From the NCBI RefSeq assembly GCF_900176515.1, contig NZ_FWXV01000005.1, positions 309,360-373,359 of the forward strand: a stretch of DNA of 64,000 nucleotides. Direction: 5' to 3'. A program made the position numbers and the translations under genes. Shown here piece after piece: positions 33,779 to 44,200 of this stretch; position 1 is the stretch's first letter; each line of letters starts with the position of its first letter. The notes beneath the pieces are model-generated. The model was not told where the DNA came from, ran no database searches, and saw only the letters and a program-made list of their open reading frames with translations. The stretch is from Kibdelosporangium aridum. GTDB taxonomy: Bacteria; Actinomycetota; Actinomycetes; Mycobacteriales; Pseudonocardiaceae.

Positions 33779-35320
33779 ATGCGAAGATCATTGCCTGTGC
33801 TGGTGGCCGCGGTCACGCTCGCGGCGCTTGCGCCGCAAGCGAGTGCCGAGCCGCGGCCACCCGAGCTGGCGTGGGGCAAGTGTCCGCCATCGCTGATCGG
33901 CGTCGACGACCCGAGAATGGTCTGTACGACCATGCCGGTCCCAATGGACTACCGCAACCCGAAGGGCCGCACGATCGACGTCGTGGTGTCGAAGTTGCCG
34001 ACGGCCAAGCCGGAGAAGCGACGGGGAGTGTTGCTGCACAACGGTGGCGGGCCGGGTGTGGCGAGCCTGCACTATCCCGCTGCCTACGCGCGGATCTACC
34101 CGCAGGAGGTGCTCGATCAGTACGACCTGATCGGCTTCGACCCGCGTGGGGTCGGCTACAGCACGCCGGTCACCTGCGGCCGGCCGCTGGAGGGCTACCC
34201 GCCGGACTTGTACTTCCCGTTCCCGTCGACCGACGGGTCGATCGCGCGGAACATCGAGTTCGGCAAGGCATTGGCGCGGGACTGCGAGCTGCACGGCGGC
34301 GAGGTCCGGCCCCACATCACCACGGCCAACACCGCGCGTGACATGGACCGGATCCGGATCGCGTTGGGGGAGAAGAAGATCTCCTACAACAGCGGTTCGT
34401 ACGGCAGCTATCTCGGCGCGGTGTACGCGACGATGTTCGCGGACAGGTCCGACCGGTTCGTCATCGATTCCAATGTGGACCCGAACCGGGCCTGGCACGA
34501 CCAGTTCGCGTTGTGGGACCCCGGCTTCGAGCTGCGGTTCCCCGATATCGCCGCGTGGTTCGCCGAACGGCACGAGACGTACAAGTTCGGCGCCACCCCG
34601 GCCGAGGTGCGCAAGAAGTACGAGGCACTGCTGGCCAAGCTGGACGCGAACCCGATCATCGACCCGGTGTTCGGCCGGTTCGACGGCAACGTGCTGCGGA
34701 TCGCCACGTTCGGCGTCTCGTACCACACGATCCAGTTCCCGCAGATGGCCCAGTACTGGGCGTTCGCGGACACCGGGGTGTACCCGCCCGACGGGCTCGC
34801 CAAGGACGCACTTGCCAGCGCGGTACCAACGGTGCTGACGGTGCCCGCGGACAACCTCCGGGCGTCACAGTTGGCTGTCTTGTGCGGGGATGCGGAAGCT
34901 CCGCGCGACATGCGGCACTACCAAAGGGAAGTGACGATCCACCGCAAGTTGTTCCCGCTGATGGCTGGGGCGGGGACGAACGTGTGGTCGTGCGCGTTCG
35001 GGCGTGGCCCGGTCGAGCCGCCGGTCAAGGTCACCAGCAAGGGGCCGGCCAACGTCCTGATGATCCAGACCCTTCGGGACCCGGCGACGCCGTACATCGG
35101 CGCCTTGGGCATGCGGCACGCCCTGGGCCAGCGGGCCAAGATGGTCTCCGTGGACTCCGGCAACCACGGCGCGTTCGACCCGAGCAGCCCGTCGTGCGCG
35201 TTGCGGGAGAGCATGCGGTTCCTGGCAACGGGTGTCCTGCCCGCGCGGGACATGTTCTGCAAGCCTGACCCGGCGCCGTCGGCCACCGGCCAGGTCAGCC
35301 CACTGCTCCTGAACCGGTAG
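33779..35320 (+). CDS. Secreted alpha/beta hydrolase, TAP-like peptidase family (copy 2)
   Basis: 513 aa, a close paralogue of the preceding gene over its full length (shared WGKCPPSLIG, DPRGVGYS, GEKKISYNSGSYGSYLGAVYAT, ATGVLPARDMFC). The ATG at 33779 is chosen over 33764 because GGGGAGAAGG lies directly before it, matching the start context of copy 1. Signal peptide ends after ASA. Catalytic elements: SGSYG, LRDPATPY (Asp), DSGNHGAF (His). The 26-base gap between copies implies one transcript. The 3' end overlaps the convergent ROK gene by 26 bases. Confidence 0.85.
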   Translation: MRRSLPVLVAAVTLAALAPQASAEPRPPELAWGKCPPSLIGVDDPRMVCTTMPVPMDYRNPKGRTIDVVVSKLPTAKPEKRRGVLLHNGGGPGVASLHYPAAYARIYPQEVLDQYDLIGFDPRGVGYSTPVTCGRPLEGYPPDLYFPFPSTDGSIARNIEFGKALARDCELHGGEVRPHITTANTARDMDRIRIALGEKKISYNSGSYGSYLGAVYATMFADRSDRFVIDSNVDPNRAWHDQFALWDPGFELRFPDIAAWFAERHETYKFGATPAEVRKKYEALLAKLDANPIIDPVFGRFDGNVLRIATFGVSYHTIQFPQMAQYWAFADTGVYPPDGLAKDALASAVPTVLTVPADNLRASQLAVLCGDAEAPRDMRHYQREVTIHRKLFPLMAGAGTNVWSCAFGRGPVEPPVKVTSKGPANVLMIQTLRDPATPYIGALGMRHALGQRAKMVSVDSGNHGAFDPSSPSCALRESMRFLATGVLPARDMFCKPDPAPSATGQVSPLLLNR

Positions 35321-36530
35321 CGGCGAAGGCGTGATCGGTCGCCGACCAAGCGGCACCGATCACGCCGGCCATTTCGCCCAATTCGGACAGCACTATCGGC
35401 AGGTTGCCGGTGGCCAACGGAAGCGAGCGGCGGTAGACCGCGCTGCGGACCTCGGCGAGCAGCTGGTGGCCGAGGCGCGAGACACCGCCGCCGATCACGA
35501 CCATGCCCGGGTTGAGGAAGCTGACCAGCGACGCGACCACGTGCCCGAGCCGCCTGCCGCCTTCCCTGACCAGGTTGGCCGCGGCGAAATCCCCGGCACT
35601 CGCGGCGGAGGCCACGTCGCGTGCGGACAGTTCGCCCTTGTGCCCGAGCAGATCAGCCAGGAACGTCGAGCGTCCGCTGCGGGCGAGCGTCAACGCATCC
35701 CGTGCCAGCGCGGCGCCGCCGAAGTACGCCTCGAGACAACCGACCTCGCCACACGCGCATGCGGGGCCGTAATCGTCCAGTTTGATATGTCCGATGTCGC
35801 CTGCCGTACCGGCCACGCCACGGTAGACCCGTCCGCCGAGGACGATCCCGCAGCCGATGCCCGTACCGACTTTGACGAAGATCAGCTCGTTCAGCGACCG
35901 CGCGACACCGGCGTGCCGCTCACCGAGAGCCATCACGTTCACGTCATTGTCGACAGTGACCGGGCAACCCCACGCGCTGGCCAGCCGGTCACGTACCGGG
36001 AAACGGTCCCAGCCAGGCATGATCGGCGGGGCCACCGGCATACCGTCACGGAAGCTGACCGGGCCCGGCAGGCCGACACCGGCGCCGATCACCCGTCCGG
36101 TGACCTCGCCGAGGACCTTGCCGGACAGCTGGGTCAGCCGTTCGAGGACCGACACCGGGCCCTTGCGGATGTCGTAGTCCTCCACGATGTGCGCCAGCAC
36201 TTCGCAGCGGGCGTCCGTGACGGCGACACCGATCGACGTCGCACCGATATCGGCGGCGAGAAACCGCAGGTCATCCGCGAGTTTGACGAGCGTGGACCGT
36301 CTCCCGCCGCGGCTGGCCGCAGGCCCGCCGGACTCGACCAGGTTCCACTCGAACAGTTTCGCGATCTCGGTCGCCAGCCTCGCCCTGGGCAGTTCCAGAC
36401 GTTCACCCAGTTCGACTTTGGCCAGCGGGCCTTCGTCACGCAGCAGGGCGAGCAACTGGGACTGCTGCCTGGTCTCGACCCGAGGCGTATCGGCTGCGGC
36501 TTGCACGGTCACCCTTACATTGAACCTCAC
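35295..36530 (-). CDS. ROK family regulator/kinase-like protein
   Basis: 411 aa. N-terminal winged helix (residues ~20-75, QQSQLLALLRDEGPLAKVELGERLELPRARLATEI) is joined to a full ROK domain. The ATP-site motif AADIGATSIGVAV, GLPGPVSF, TVDNDVNVMALGE, VGTGIGCGIV and the zinc motif CACGEVGCLEAYFG are all present. ROK repressors bind sugars or sugar phosphates. The DxGxT motif is intact, so residual sugar-kinase activity is possible. The GTG start overlaps the stop of the small protein upstream (GTGA). No carbohydrate gene is adjacent on this side, so its target is unclear. Confidence 0.85.
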   Translation of the reverse strand: MRFNVRVTVQAAADTPRVETRQQSQLLALLRDEGPLAKVELGERLELPRARLATEIAKLFEWNLVESGGPAASRGGRRSTLVKLADDLRFLAADIGATSIGVAVTDARCEVLAHIVEDYDIRKGPVSVLERLTQLSGKVLGEVTGRVIGAGVGLPGPVSFRDGMPVAPPIMPGWDRFPVRDRLASAWGCPVTVDNDVNVMALGERHAGVARSLNELIFVKVGTGIGCGIVLGGRVYRGVAGTAGDIGHIKLDDYGPACACGEVGCLEAYFGGAALARDALTLARSGRSTFLADLLGHKGELSARDVASAASAGDFAAANLVREGGRRLGHVVASLVSFLNPGMVVIGGGVSRLGHQLLAEVRSAVYRRSLPLATGNLPIVLSELGEMAGVIGAAWSATDHAFAATGSGAVG

Positions 36531-36763
36531 CCGCGTTCGTTTTCAGTACTCACCGACTTCGGCTTCGTTCGCGTGCGTTCGTCACGGACGGTCTTTTTCT
36601 GGCTGTGCTCCCAGCCGGACCAACAATTCACCGCGACCATGGCCAGGTTTTTGTTCGATCCGTCAAGGCAATCGGCCACATGGCCTGCGCCGCAGTCGGC
36701 CAGGATGCCCGTGGTGACGGCGACGAACGTGATGGCAGTGAAGATTCGGTGGATCGCCCACAT
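36527..36763 (-). CDS. Small membrane or secreted protein coupled to the ROK gene
   Basis: 78 aa, not recognised. N-terminal hydrophobic stretch (RIFTAITFVAVTTGILAD), three Cys after it, and a basic C-terminal tail rich in K/R/T/E. Support for being real: a strong ribosome site (GGAAGG, nine bases before the ATG) and a four-base GTGA overlap with the ROK gene. Base use is less GC-biased than its neighbours, so it may be a fast-evolving or foreign gene. It could be a signal-anchored peptide or a lipoprotein-like factor. Confidence 0.45.
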   Translation of the reverse strand: MWAIHRIFTAITFVAVTTGILADCGAGHVADCLDGSNKNLAMVAVNCWSGWEHSQKKTVRDERTRTKPKSVSTENERG

Positions 36764-36846
36764 GGTTCACGTTCCTTCCGCTGTGTCCTGCCGGAGAGTT
36801 CCTCCGGTGCACCAAGCGTGTGACCGGGCCGGCACTATCGGTGGAA

Positions 36847-36860
36847 TCCCGTATACGGGA
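36847..36860. promoter_or_regulatory. 14-bp perfect palindrome TCCCGTATACGGGA
   Basis: It sits in the 134-base gap between the divergent small-protein/ROK pair and the nSTAND gene, 38 bases before the nSTAND start. Its size and symmetry suit a dimeric repressor. The two candidate binders are the ROK protein and the N-terminal HTH of the nSTAND protein itself. Confidence 0.4.
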
Positions 36861-36897
36861 CGGGCCGGGACGTGCGTATTCGCCCTAACGTGAGGTA

Positions 36898-39800
36898 ATG
36901 GCCAGAGCTGCGAGGGGCGGTCAGCCGGATCCGTGGGCAGCAGCTGATCAAGCGGAATTCCGGCAGGGATTGCGTGATCTGATCCGCTGGGCGGGATACG
37001 GCTCGTTGCAGCAACTCGAAGTGGGCGCGGCCAGCCGCGGCACGAGCATGCCGGTGTCGACGGCGAACAGAGCGTTGAACAACGATCGATTGCCCACCGC
37101 GGAGTTCGTTGAACGAATCGCGCAGGCGTGCGGTGTTCCAGCACAGCCGTGGCTCTCAGCTCGCGACGCGCTGGCGGATCGGCCGTACCTACGCGACGTA
37201 CAACCGCCTGAGTCTGTGCACGACAGCGTCTGCCCCTATCCGGGCCTGGCGGCGTTCACGTCCGACCAGGCGCAGTGGTTTTTCGGGCGCGAGGAAACCA
37301 CGGCCGACCTGCTCGACCAGCTTGCCGCGGCGAACGGTCCGCTGCTGGTCTCGGGCCCGTCCGGCACGGGCAAATCGTCCCTGCTGCACGCCGGTTTGCT
37401 GCCCGCGTTGCGGGCGGACAGGCTCCCAGGGTCGGCGCAGTGGTCCTGCGTGGCGTTCACGCCGACCGGCAAGCTTCCCGCGACGCTCGCCGAGTGCGAC
37501 TTGGTGGTGGTCGACCAGTTCGAGGAGGTCTTCACCCTCTGCACCGACGAGGCACAGCGCCGGCAGTTCATCGAGACGTTGTGCGCCCACCCCAGGGTTG
37601 TGCTGGGGATGCGGGCCGACTTCCTCGGGCATTGCGCGGCGTATCCGGGATTGGTCAAGGCGTTGAAGCACGGGCAGGTGCTGCTCGGCCCGATGACCGA
37701 CGAGCAGTTGCGTGCGGCGATGGAGAAACCGGCCGCGGCGGCTGGCCTTGACCTGCAGCCGGGCCTGGTCGAAGTCGTGCTCGGTGACCTTGGGTGTGGC
37801 GCTTTGCCGTTGCTGGCGCACACGTTGATGGCGACGTGGCGGCATCGTTGTGGCCGGATGCTCACCATTGAGGGATACCGGCTGACGGGTGGTGTCGCGG
37901 GCGCGGTGGCCAAGACAGCCGAACGGGCCTATCAACGGCTCAGCGCCGAGCAGCAAGAGCGCACGAGAACCCTGATGTCACGGATGATCCAGTTCGGCGA
38001 CGGCAACGCCGACACCCGCAGGCAGCTCGACCGGGCCCGGCTCAACGACGAAGACCAGGAAGTGCTGGACGCACTGGTGGACGCCCGTCTCGTCACGGCT
38101 CATGAGTCCACTGTGGTGCTCGCGCACGAGGCGATCCTGCAGGCCTGGCCGAGATTGCGGGACTGGATCCAAGCCGACCGCGCCCGCTTGCTGGTCGAAC
38201 AGCGTCTGCTGGAAGCGGCCGAAGCCTGGGAACGCGACGGCCGCCACGATTCCGACCTGTATCGAGGTCACCGGCTTGCGGCCGTGTTGGAGTTGCCGAA
38301 CCCGCCTGCCAAGGAGTTCGTGCGCGCGAGCGTGGAGCGGGAACGCGCCGAGCAACGCGCAGCCGCCCGGCGGACAAGGCGGCTGAGGCAAATGGTCGCG
38401 GTGCTCAGTTGCCTGGTTCTCATCGCAGCGGCGATGACGGTGATCACGGTCGTGTCCAGGCAGGACATCGCGGCGCAGCGGGACATTGGGGTGTCACGCC
38501 AGGTCGCCAGCACGGCGATTGCTTTGCGTAGTGCGGATCTCTGGCTGGCCGGGCAACTGGCGGTCGCGGCGTACAAATTGTTCCCGACCGCGGAGGCCAG
38601 GGGAGCTGTGATGACGACATTGGCCAATTTGGACCCCGTTGACCACATCGACGTCAGCAGCGGGGATGTCGTGCAAACCGTGGCGTTCAGCCACGACAAG
38701 AAGTACCTCGTCTCGGCCAGCCGGGACGGTTACGTCCGCGTCTGGCCGCTCGGCGATCCGCCGAGCCTGGCAGTCACCCCTTTCCAGCTGGCCAAACAGC
38801 CCGATCAGGTCCGGGCCGCGGTGTTCGACCCCACCGGTCGGTACCTGGCGACCTCGGGCCGCGACGGTGTGGTGCGCCTGTGGCCGATGAAGGATCTCGG
38901 CCCGGCGGCGGTGCCGGCGCTGCAAGTGACAGGGTCGACAGGCGAGCGCGGCCCATTGGCGTTCAGCGGTGACGGGACCTTGCTCGTGACCGGCGCACAA
39001 CACGGCGGGAACGTCACGCTGTGGGATCTCGCCAAGGCGAACGACTCGATCGCCACGTTCGGTGCTCACCGGGGCGAAGTCCTGGCGGTCGCGTTCAGCA
39101 AAGCCGGACGGCTTGTCGCGACAGGGGCATCGGACGGCACGGTGAAGGTGTGGAACCTCGCCGACTCGCGAAACCCAGTGCTGGTGTGGCAGGACAATCG
39201 CAACGCCGGACCCATCCACGCGGTCGCGTTCGGCAACTCGGACCGGCTGCTCGTGACCGCGAACGATGACGCGACGGCGACAATCTGGGATGTCGGCGAA
39301 GCTGCTGAGCTCGCCACACTCAGCGGTCACCTCGGCGTGGTCTATGGCGTTGCCTTCGATCCGTCCGGCAGGTTGCTGGCCACGGCGACCATCGACACGG
39401 CGGCCCGGATCTGGGATGTCAGCGACCCCAGGAACCCGACAAGCTGGGCGGTTCCGCTCGCGGCCGACTCCGACAACGCCTATTGGGTGGCATTCCACCC
39501 GGACGGCCGGACGCTCGCATCCGCCAGTTTCGGTAACGCAGTCCGGTTGTGGGACATGGACATCGACCGTGCCGTTGCACGGATATGCGCCATCACGCCG
39601 ACCATCTCACCGGAACAGTGGGCCGAACACCTTGCCGACTACACGTACAGACCGCCTTGTCCCAACGGATATGTTCCAGTACCGGCGAGCGCGGAGGCCA
39701 GAAGTTCGAAGCTGATCGCCTTGCACAGCGGGAAGTGCCTTGCCAGCCGGGCAGCGGTGAACTCCTCGGCCACACCGGTCTACCAGTTCCGGTGCGGCGA

Positions 39801-40143
39801 ACTGCACACAGGCCTGTGGACGTTCGGCAAAACAGGAACCGACTACCGGATCCGCAACACGACAACGAACATGTGCCTCGATTCTCGCCCCGACGAGAGC
39901 AGGAACGGCGACGCGTACCTCGTGGTCCAGCGGCAGTGCTCGGACGCGGTCAGTCAATTGTGGACGTTGCAGGTGATCGGCGAGACCGAGAACGAGGTCG
40001 AGGCACAACTCAAGCAGCGCACATCCCGCGAATGCCTGGACGTCAACCATTCCAACAGCCTGGACGGCGCGCTGGCCATCCGCTGGCAGTGCGCCGAAGC
40101 TGCCAACCAGGTGTTCCGCGTGTCGAGGGCGGCACTAAATTAG
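36898..40143 (+). CDS. HTH-nSTAND1-WD40-ricin B lectin protein
   Basis: 1,081 aa, four parts. Residues ~15-95: XRE-like HTH (FRQGLRDLIRWAGYGSLQQLE..., ALNNDRLPTAEFVERIAQACGV). Residues ~111-480: nSTAND1 NTPase with Walker A GPSGTGKSS (153-161) and Walker B DLVVVDQFEEVF (201-212). About 499-518: one membrane helix (AVLSCLVLIAAAMTVITVVS). About 580-895: WD40 blades (AFSHDKKYLVSASRDGYVRVW, AFSKAGRLVATGASDGTVKVW and others). About 935-1079: ricin B (QxW-type) lectin (SGKCLASRAAVNSS, QTC-like VQRQCSDAVSQLWTL). The NTPase would be cytoplasmic and the WD40/lectin part would face outside if the helix is real. STAND proteins are signal-triggered switches, often in conflict or development. Ligand unknown. 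Confidence 0.85.
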   Translation: MARAARGGQPDPWAAADQAEFRQGLRDLIRWAGYGSLQQLEVGAASRGTSMPVSTANRALNNDRLPTAEFVERIAQACGVPAQPWLSARDALADRPYLRDVQPPESVHDSVCPYPGLAAFTSDQAQWFFGREETTADLLDQLAAANGPLLVSGPSGTGKSSLLHAGLLPALRADRLPGSAQWSCVAFTPTGKLPATLAECDLVVVDQFEEVFTLCTDEAQRRQFIETLCAHPRVVLGMRADFLGHCAAYPGLVKALKHGQVLLGPMTDEQLRAAMEKPAAAAGLDLQPGLVEVVLGDLGCGALPLLAHTLMATWRHRCGRMLTIEGYRLTGGVAGAVAKTAERAYQRLSAEQQERTRTLMSRMIQFGDGNADTRRQLDRARLNDEDQEVLDALVDARLVTAHESTVVLAHEAILQAWPRLRDWIQADRARLLVEQRLLEAAEAWERDGRHDSDLYRGHRLAAVLELPNPPAKEFVRASVERERAEQRAAARRTRRLRQMVAVLSCLVLIAAAMTVITVVSRQDIAAQRDIGVSRQVASTAIALRSADLWLAGQLAVAAYKLFPTAEARGAVMTTLANLDPVDHIDVSSGDVVQTVAFSHDKKYLVSASRDGYVRVWPLGDPPSLAVTPFQLAKQPDQVRAAVFDPTGRYLATSGRDGVVRLWPMKDLGPAAVPALQVTGSTGERGPLAFSGDGTLLVTGAQHGGNVTLWDLAKANDSIATFGAHRGEVLAVAFSKAGRLVATGASDGTVKVWNLADSRNPVLVWQDNRNAGPIHAVAFGNSDRLLVTANDDATATIWDVGEAAELATLSGHLGVVYGVAFDPSGRLLATATIDTAARIWDVSDPRNPTSWAVPLAADSDNAYWVAFHPDGRTLASASFGNAVRLWDMDIDRAVARICAITPTISPEQWAEHLADYTYRPPCPNGYVPVPASAEARSSKLIALHSGKCLASRAAVNSSATPVYQFRCGELHTGLWTFGKTGTDYRIRNTTTNMCLDSRPDESRNGDAYLVVQRQCSDAVSQLWTLQVIGETENEVEAQLKQRTSRECLDVNHSNSLDGALAIRWQCAEAANQVFRVSRAALN

Positions 40144-40148
40144 GAACG

Positions 40149-40733
40149 GTGACGAGATACGCCCGGTTGGTGACCGAGTTGCTGGCGCCGTGGATCTGGG
40201 TTTTCGGGTTGCCGTTCGTGGTCGCCGCGCAAGCGACCCGAGACGTGGGCGAGACGTTGTTGTGGGGCGCGGTCGTCGGTGTCACCGGCTCCTTGATCCC
40301 GATGGCGGTCGTGCTGCGCGGGGTCAAACAGGGCAAGTACGACAGTCACCACGTGACCATCAGGGAACACCGGCTCATCCCGTTCCTGGTCACGATCGTC
40401 TCGGTCGGCAGCGGCTGGCTGATCCTCGGCCTGGGTGGCGCGCCGCCGCAGATGCTCGCACTGTCGGTCAGCCTGTTCGTGAGTCTGCTGGTGATGCTGG
40501 GAATCACGTTCGGGCTGTCGTGGAAAGTCTCGATGCACTCGGGCGTGACCGCCGGGGCGATGGTCGTGCTGGCGGTCACGTTCGGGCCGTGGCTGGCGTT
40601 GGCGGTCGGGATCCTGGTGGCGCTGGTGGCGTGGTCGCGGGTGGCGCTCGGCGATCACACGACCGGCCAGGTCATCGGTGGCGTGCTGGTCGGCGCGGGC
40701 GTCGGCGGGATGCTGTTCTGGGCGCTGAGCTGA
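40149..40733 (+). CDS. PAP2-superfamily-like membrane protein
   Basis: 194 aa with about five membrane helices (ELLAPWIWVFGLPFVVAAQ, LLWGAVVGVTGSLIPMAVVL and others). Two PAP2 motifs remain: SMHSG (SWKVSMHSGVTAGAM) and SRVALGDHT (motif 3). The first motif (KX6RP) is not evident, although REHRLIPF could stand for it. PAP2 enzymes dephosphorylate lipid or prenyl phosphates. The gene begins six bases after the nSTAND stop and is likely co-transcribed with it. GTG start. Confidence 0.7.
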   Translation: MTRYARLVTELLAPWIWVFGLPFVVAAQATRDVGETLLWGAVVGVTGSLIPMAVVLRGVKQGKYDSHHVTIREHRLIPFLVTIVSVGSGWLILGLGGAPPQMLALSVSLFVSLLVMLGITFGLSWKVSMHSGVTAGAMVVLAVTFGPWLALAVGILVALVAWSRVALGDHTTGQVIGGVLVGAGVGGMLFWALS

Positions 40734-40777
40734 ATCTTCTCGCGAGTAACCCGGCCGGCCGGGCATGATGCCGGATC

Positions 40778-41215
40778 GTGGTCATCAAAGGGCTGGAGCT
40801 GTCCCGCCGGTTCTCCGTCGAGGTTGTGCAGCCGTTGGTGCGCAAGCATTTCGGGGATTTGCCGCACACCGCTGCCCGGATCGGCTCGGGCTCGGAGGTG
40901 CTGGGCTTCGACACCGAACGCTCCGCCGACCATGAATGGGGCCCTCGGCTGCAACTGTTCGTGAACCACAAGGCCGCGGACATCAGCCAGATGCCCGGGA
41001 GCGCCTGCGCTGGTACCCGGACCGTGAGTGGGGCGAGATCCTAGCGCGGCACTGGCGACGGATCGCGAAGAAGGAGGCCTTCGTCGGCCGCTGCGGTGAA
41101 GTGGGCTCGGCGGTGGTCGCGGCGCACCAGGTACGGCTCCTGATGAGGTTGTGCCTGCTCATACATCGCCGCTATCCGCCGTAGGCCAAATGGCTGGGAA
41201 GCGCGTTCGCGCAGC
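40778..41215 (+). pseudogene. Decayed DUF4037-family gene
   Basis: The first segment (GTG at 40778, in frame to ~40985) reads like the start of a DUF4037 protein: IKGLELSRRFSVEVVQPLV, then IGSGSEVLGFDTERSADHEWGPR. After about 40985 the family pattern resumes in another frame as ARERLRWYPDREWGEILARHWRRI, EAFVGRCGEVGSAVVAA and LMRLCLLIHRRYPP. It meets a TAG at 41182-41184 and runs on as AKWLGSAFAQL. Roughly the middle third of the family protein is missing, and there is at least one frameshift and one nonsense codon. I read this as a relic left by an internal deletion. Confidence 0.7.
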
Positions 41216-41275
41216 TCTCGATGGACATCGACTTCCGTTCCAAGTCCTTAGGGCGGAACGGTTCGCCGACGCGCT

Positions 41276-44200
41276 TTAGGCGCCGTGGTGCTGGTACGCC
41301 GCCCACATGGACGGCAGGTGCGGGATGTCCGTGCGGACCCCGCGAATCGCCTGGTGCAGCGCGAGGGCCGAGTCGCTCGTCGTGGTCATCGCGCTGTAGA
41401 AGTCGGCCGCGACGAACGACGTGACACCGGAGTCCTTGACCTCCCACAGTGTCCCGATCACGTGGGGATACCCGGCCAGCTGGAACGCGGTCGGCAGGTG
41501 GATCGGATCGGCGGAGATCGCAGGCGTGCGGCACGCCGACAGGTAGGCCAGCCGCGCCCGGGTCAACTGCACCGGGACCAGGCTGGCGATGCGCAGTGGC
41601 GCGTCGTCGAGGACCAGCGATGTTCCCGTGCCCTGGCAGGCGAAGTGGGCGATCGCGCAGTTGTCTATGTGGGACAGGACATTGCCCCTGGTCGGCCAGT
41701 GCGCGGCCGGTGTCCCCTCGGCGTTGGTCAGTAACGTCGAATTGGGGACGTGCTGGCGGACGGCATCGGCTTCGGCCACGGCGTGCGGGAGGTTGGCCAC
41801 GACGAGCGCGTCGGACACCGGGACGGGCAACGAATAGTCCCTGGCGTGACCGAGGGCCTGGATCGTCGGTGTGTACGAGGAGATCACGCGGTCCAGCACG
41901 GACTCACCGTGGGAATAGTGGTATCCGGCGGCGTGCAGCGGCAGCAGGCTCAGCGGGCCGTGCGCGACCCACCACATGCGGGGCCACCCTGCCCGGGGCG
42001 TGTCCACGAAGCCGAGGGCCGCCACGACGGGCGCCGCGGCGACGTCCCACAACCACTCGAGGATCGCGTGCAGGTGTTCCTGGTTGGACGACTCCACCGC
42101 GGCGTGGAACTCCGCGACCCGCGCCGCGACCGCGCGGGGAGTCAGATGGGGCAACGGCACCGACGAGATGCCCGAGGTCGTGACCAGGATGGCGTCGCTG
42201 CGGTACCTGCTGACGTTCAGCACGGCGATCGGCCCGTCCAACGCCGCGGAAAGATCGACCTCCACGGGCAGCAGGAACGTCTCGAAGCCCGGCAACGCCC
42301 GGATCGCGGCGAGCGTCGCGTCGAACGTGGCGGCGAGGCTCGCGCGGTCGGCGTGCCCGGCGGACAACGGGTCGGCGGGCAGGCTGAGCTGGTCGCGCAG
42401 GTCGATGAACTGCCTGGCGAAGTCCGGGTATTCGGCGCGCAGGTCGACGACGTCCCCGCGGGTGCCGAGGGTTTGGCTCAGCCGCGCGCCGTGGCCCAGT
42501 TCCAGCAGGCTCAACGCGCGGCTGGGCGATCCCGCGGCCAACGCGAGCGAAGCGGCTTCGACTACGAGGTCATCGGGTTGCGACGGAGACAACGCGGCCA
42601 TCCGGACCGCGGTCTCCATGAGGTTCGCGGCCCGGCCTGGGCTGGAATCGGCGATCAGCGAACCCGCGGCCCAGCACGAATCGACCACAATGGACGGCAG
42701 CGCCAGCGGAACCGAGGCGGACTCGACGAACCGCGTGAACGCTTCGTCCTGCTCATCCGCCTCGAGCAGGAGGTATCCCAGGTCGGACAGTCTTAAGGCC
42801 AGCTCGGTGTCGTGTGGATCGGTCGCCTGCACCGCGGCCCGGCTGAACGAGATCACCTCGTCGAGATCCGAGGTCTCCCGCAGCACCTGCGCGAGGTCGG
42901 CCAGGGACTGCGCGTTGTGCGGATCGGCGCTGTCCTCGGCGATCGCGAGCGCCTCGGTCAGGTCCGCTCGGATCCCGCGCAGGCGATACCGTTCCAGCAA
43001 CGCGGGGCCGAGTGCGGGGCTGGCGGCGCCACGGAACGCGCTGATCGCGCCGTCGAGGTCGGTGGTCGAGCCGGAGTGTTCGTACCGGGCCAGCAGAACC
43101 TGACCGACCACATTGGACACATGGGTGCGTTCGGTGAGCGGGACGACCGCGTGCGCCTCACGGGCGAGCGTGAGGGCCTGGTCCAGGTCGGCCTGGGTGC
43201 CGGTCCTTCCGTGCCGTCGCAGCAACGCCTGTGCCAGGTTGCTGAGGTGTTCGTGGTTCGCCTTGGTCGTGGCCACGGCTTCCCAGCCGGTCGCGATGGC
43301 TTCGTCCAGGTCGGCCAGCGCGCCGGTCCGCTCGAACCGGACCCGCAACGCGCCCATCAGATGTGCGAGCATCCGGGCCCGGTCGTTGCGCGCGGCGCCC
43401 GCGGCCGACCTGATCAGGCCGATGGCCTCGTCGAGGTCGGCAGGTTCGTTGAGCAGTGCGTACCGGCTCATCAACGCCGAGCCCAAGGTATAGAGGTGCT
43501 CGGCTCGCGCGGGGTCGTCCTGGGTGGCGACCTCGACCGCCGCCTGCGCGGTGTCCAGGGCGCTCTGCAAATCCGCGGGCGAACCCGTCGACTCGTACAA
43601 GACGTGCAGCGCCACCGCGAGGTCACCGAGGGTCGACGCGGACGGGCGTGCCTCGACCGCGGCCCGCCCGTACCCGATGGACCGATCCAAATCGGACCGG
43701 TTGCGGGCGTGCTCGAACCGAACCCGGAAAGACGTGCACAAGCCGGACACGGCGCGCACCCACTCGGGATGCCCGTGCGGGAAGGCGTCCGCCGCGGTGA
43801 GACCCGCGGCGATGGCTTCGTCAAGGTCGGCCGGATCACCGCTGGACTCGAAGCGTGTGAGCAAAGCGGTGCTCAGGTTGGACAACAGCGCGGGCTGGCT
43901 GACCGCCGACCGGATCAGCGAGATCGCTTCGTCCAGATCCGGCTTGCTGCCCGACAACTTGTACCGGCTGTACAGCGCGAGCCCAAGGACCGTGAGGCAG
44001 AGCGTCCGGCCGGGTTCGCCGCCCGCCATGCCACGCCGTGCGATCCCGATGGCTTCGGCGAGATCCTCACGGCGTTGGCTGCGGCCGAACCTCAACCACA
44101 GGGACATTCCCAAGTTGTGCCGGTACGCGCTGAGGTTGGGATCCCCACCGGACGCGGTCTCCAAGGCACGGCGGCTCGTGGCGATCGCGTGCTCGAGATC

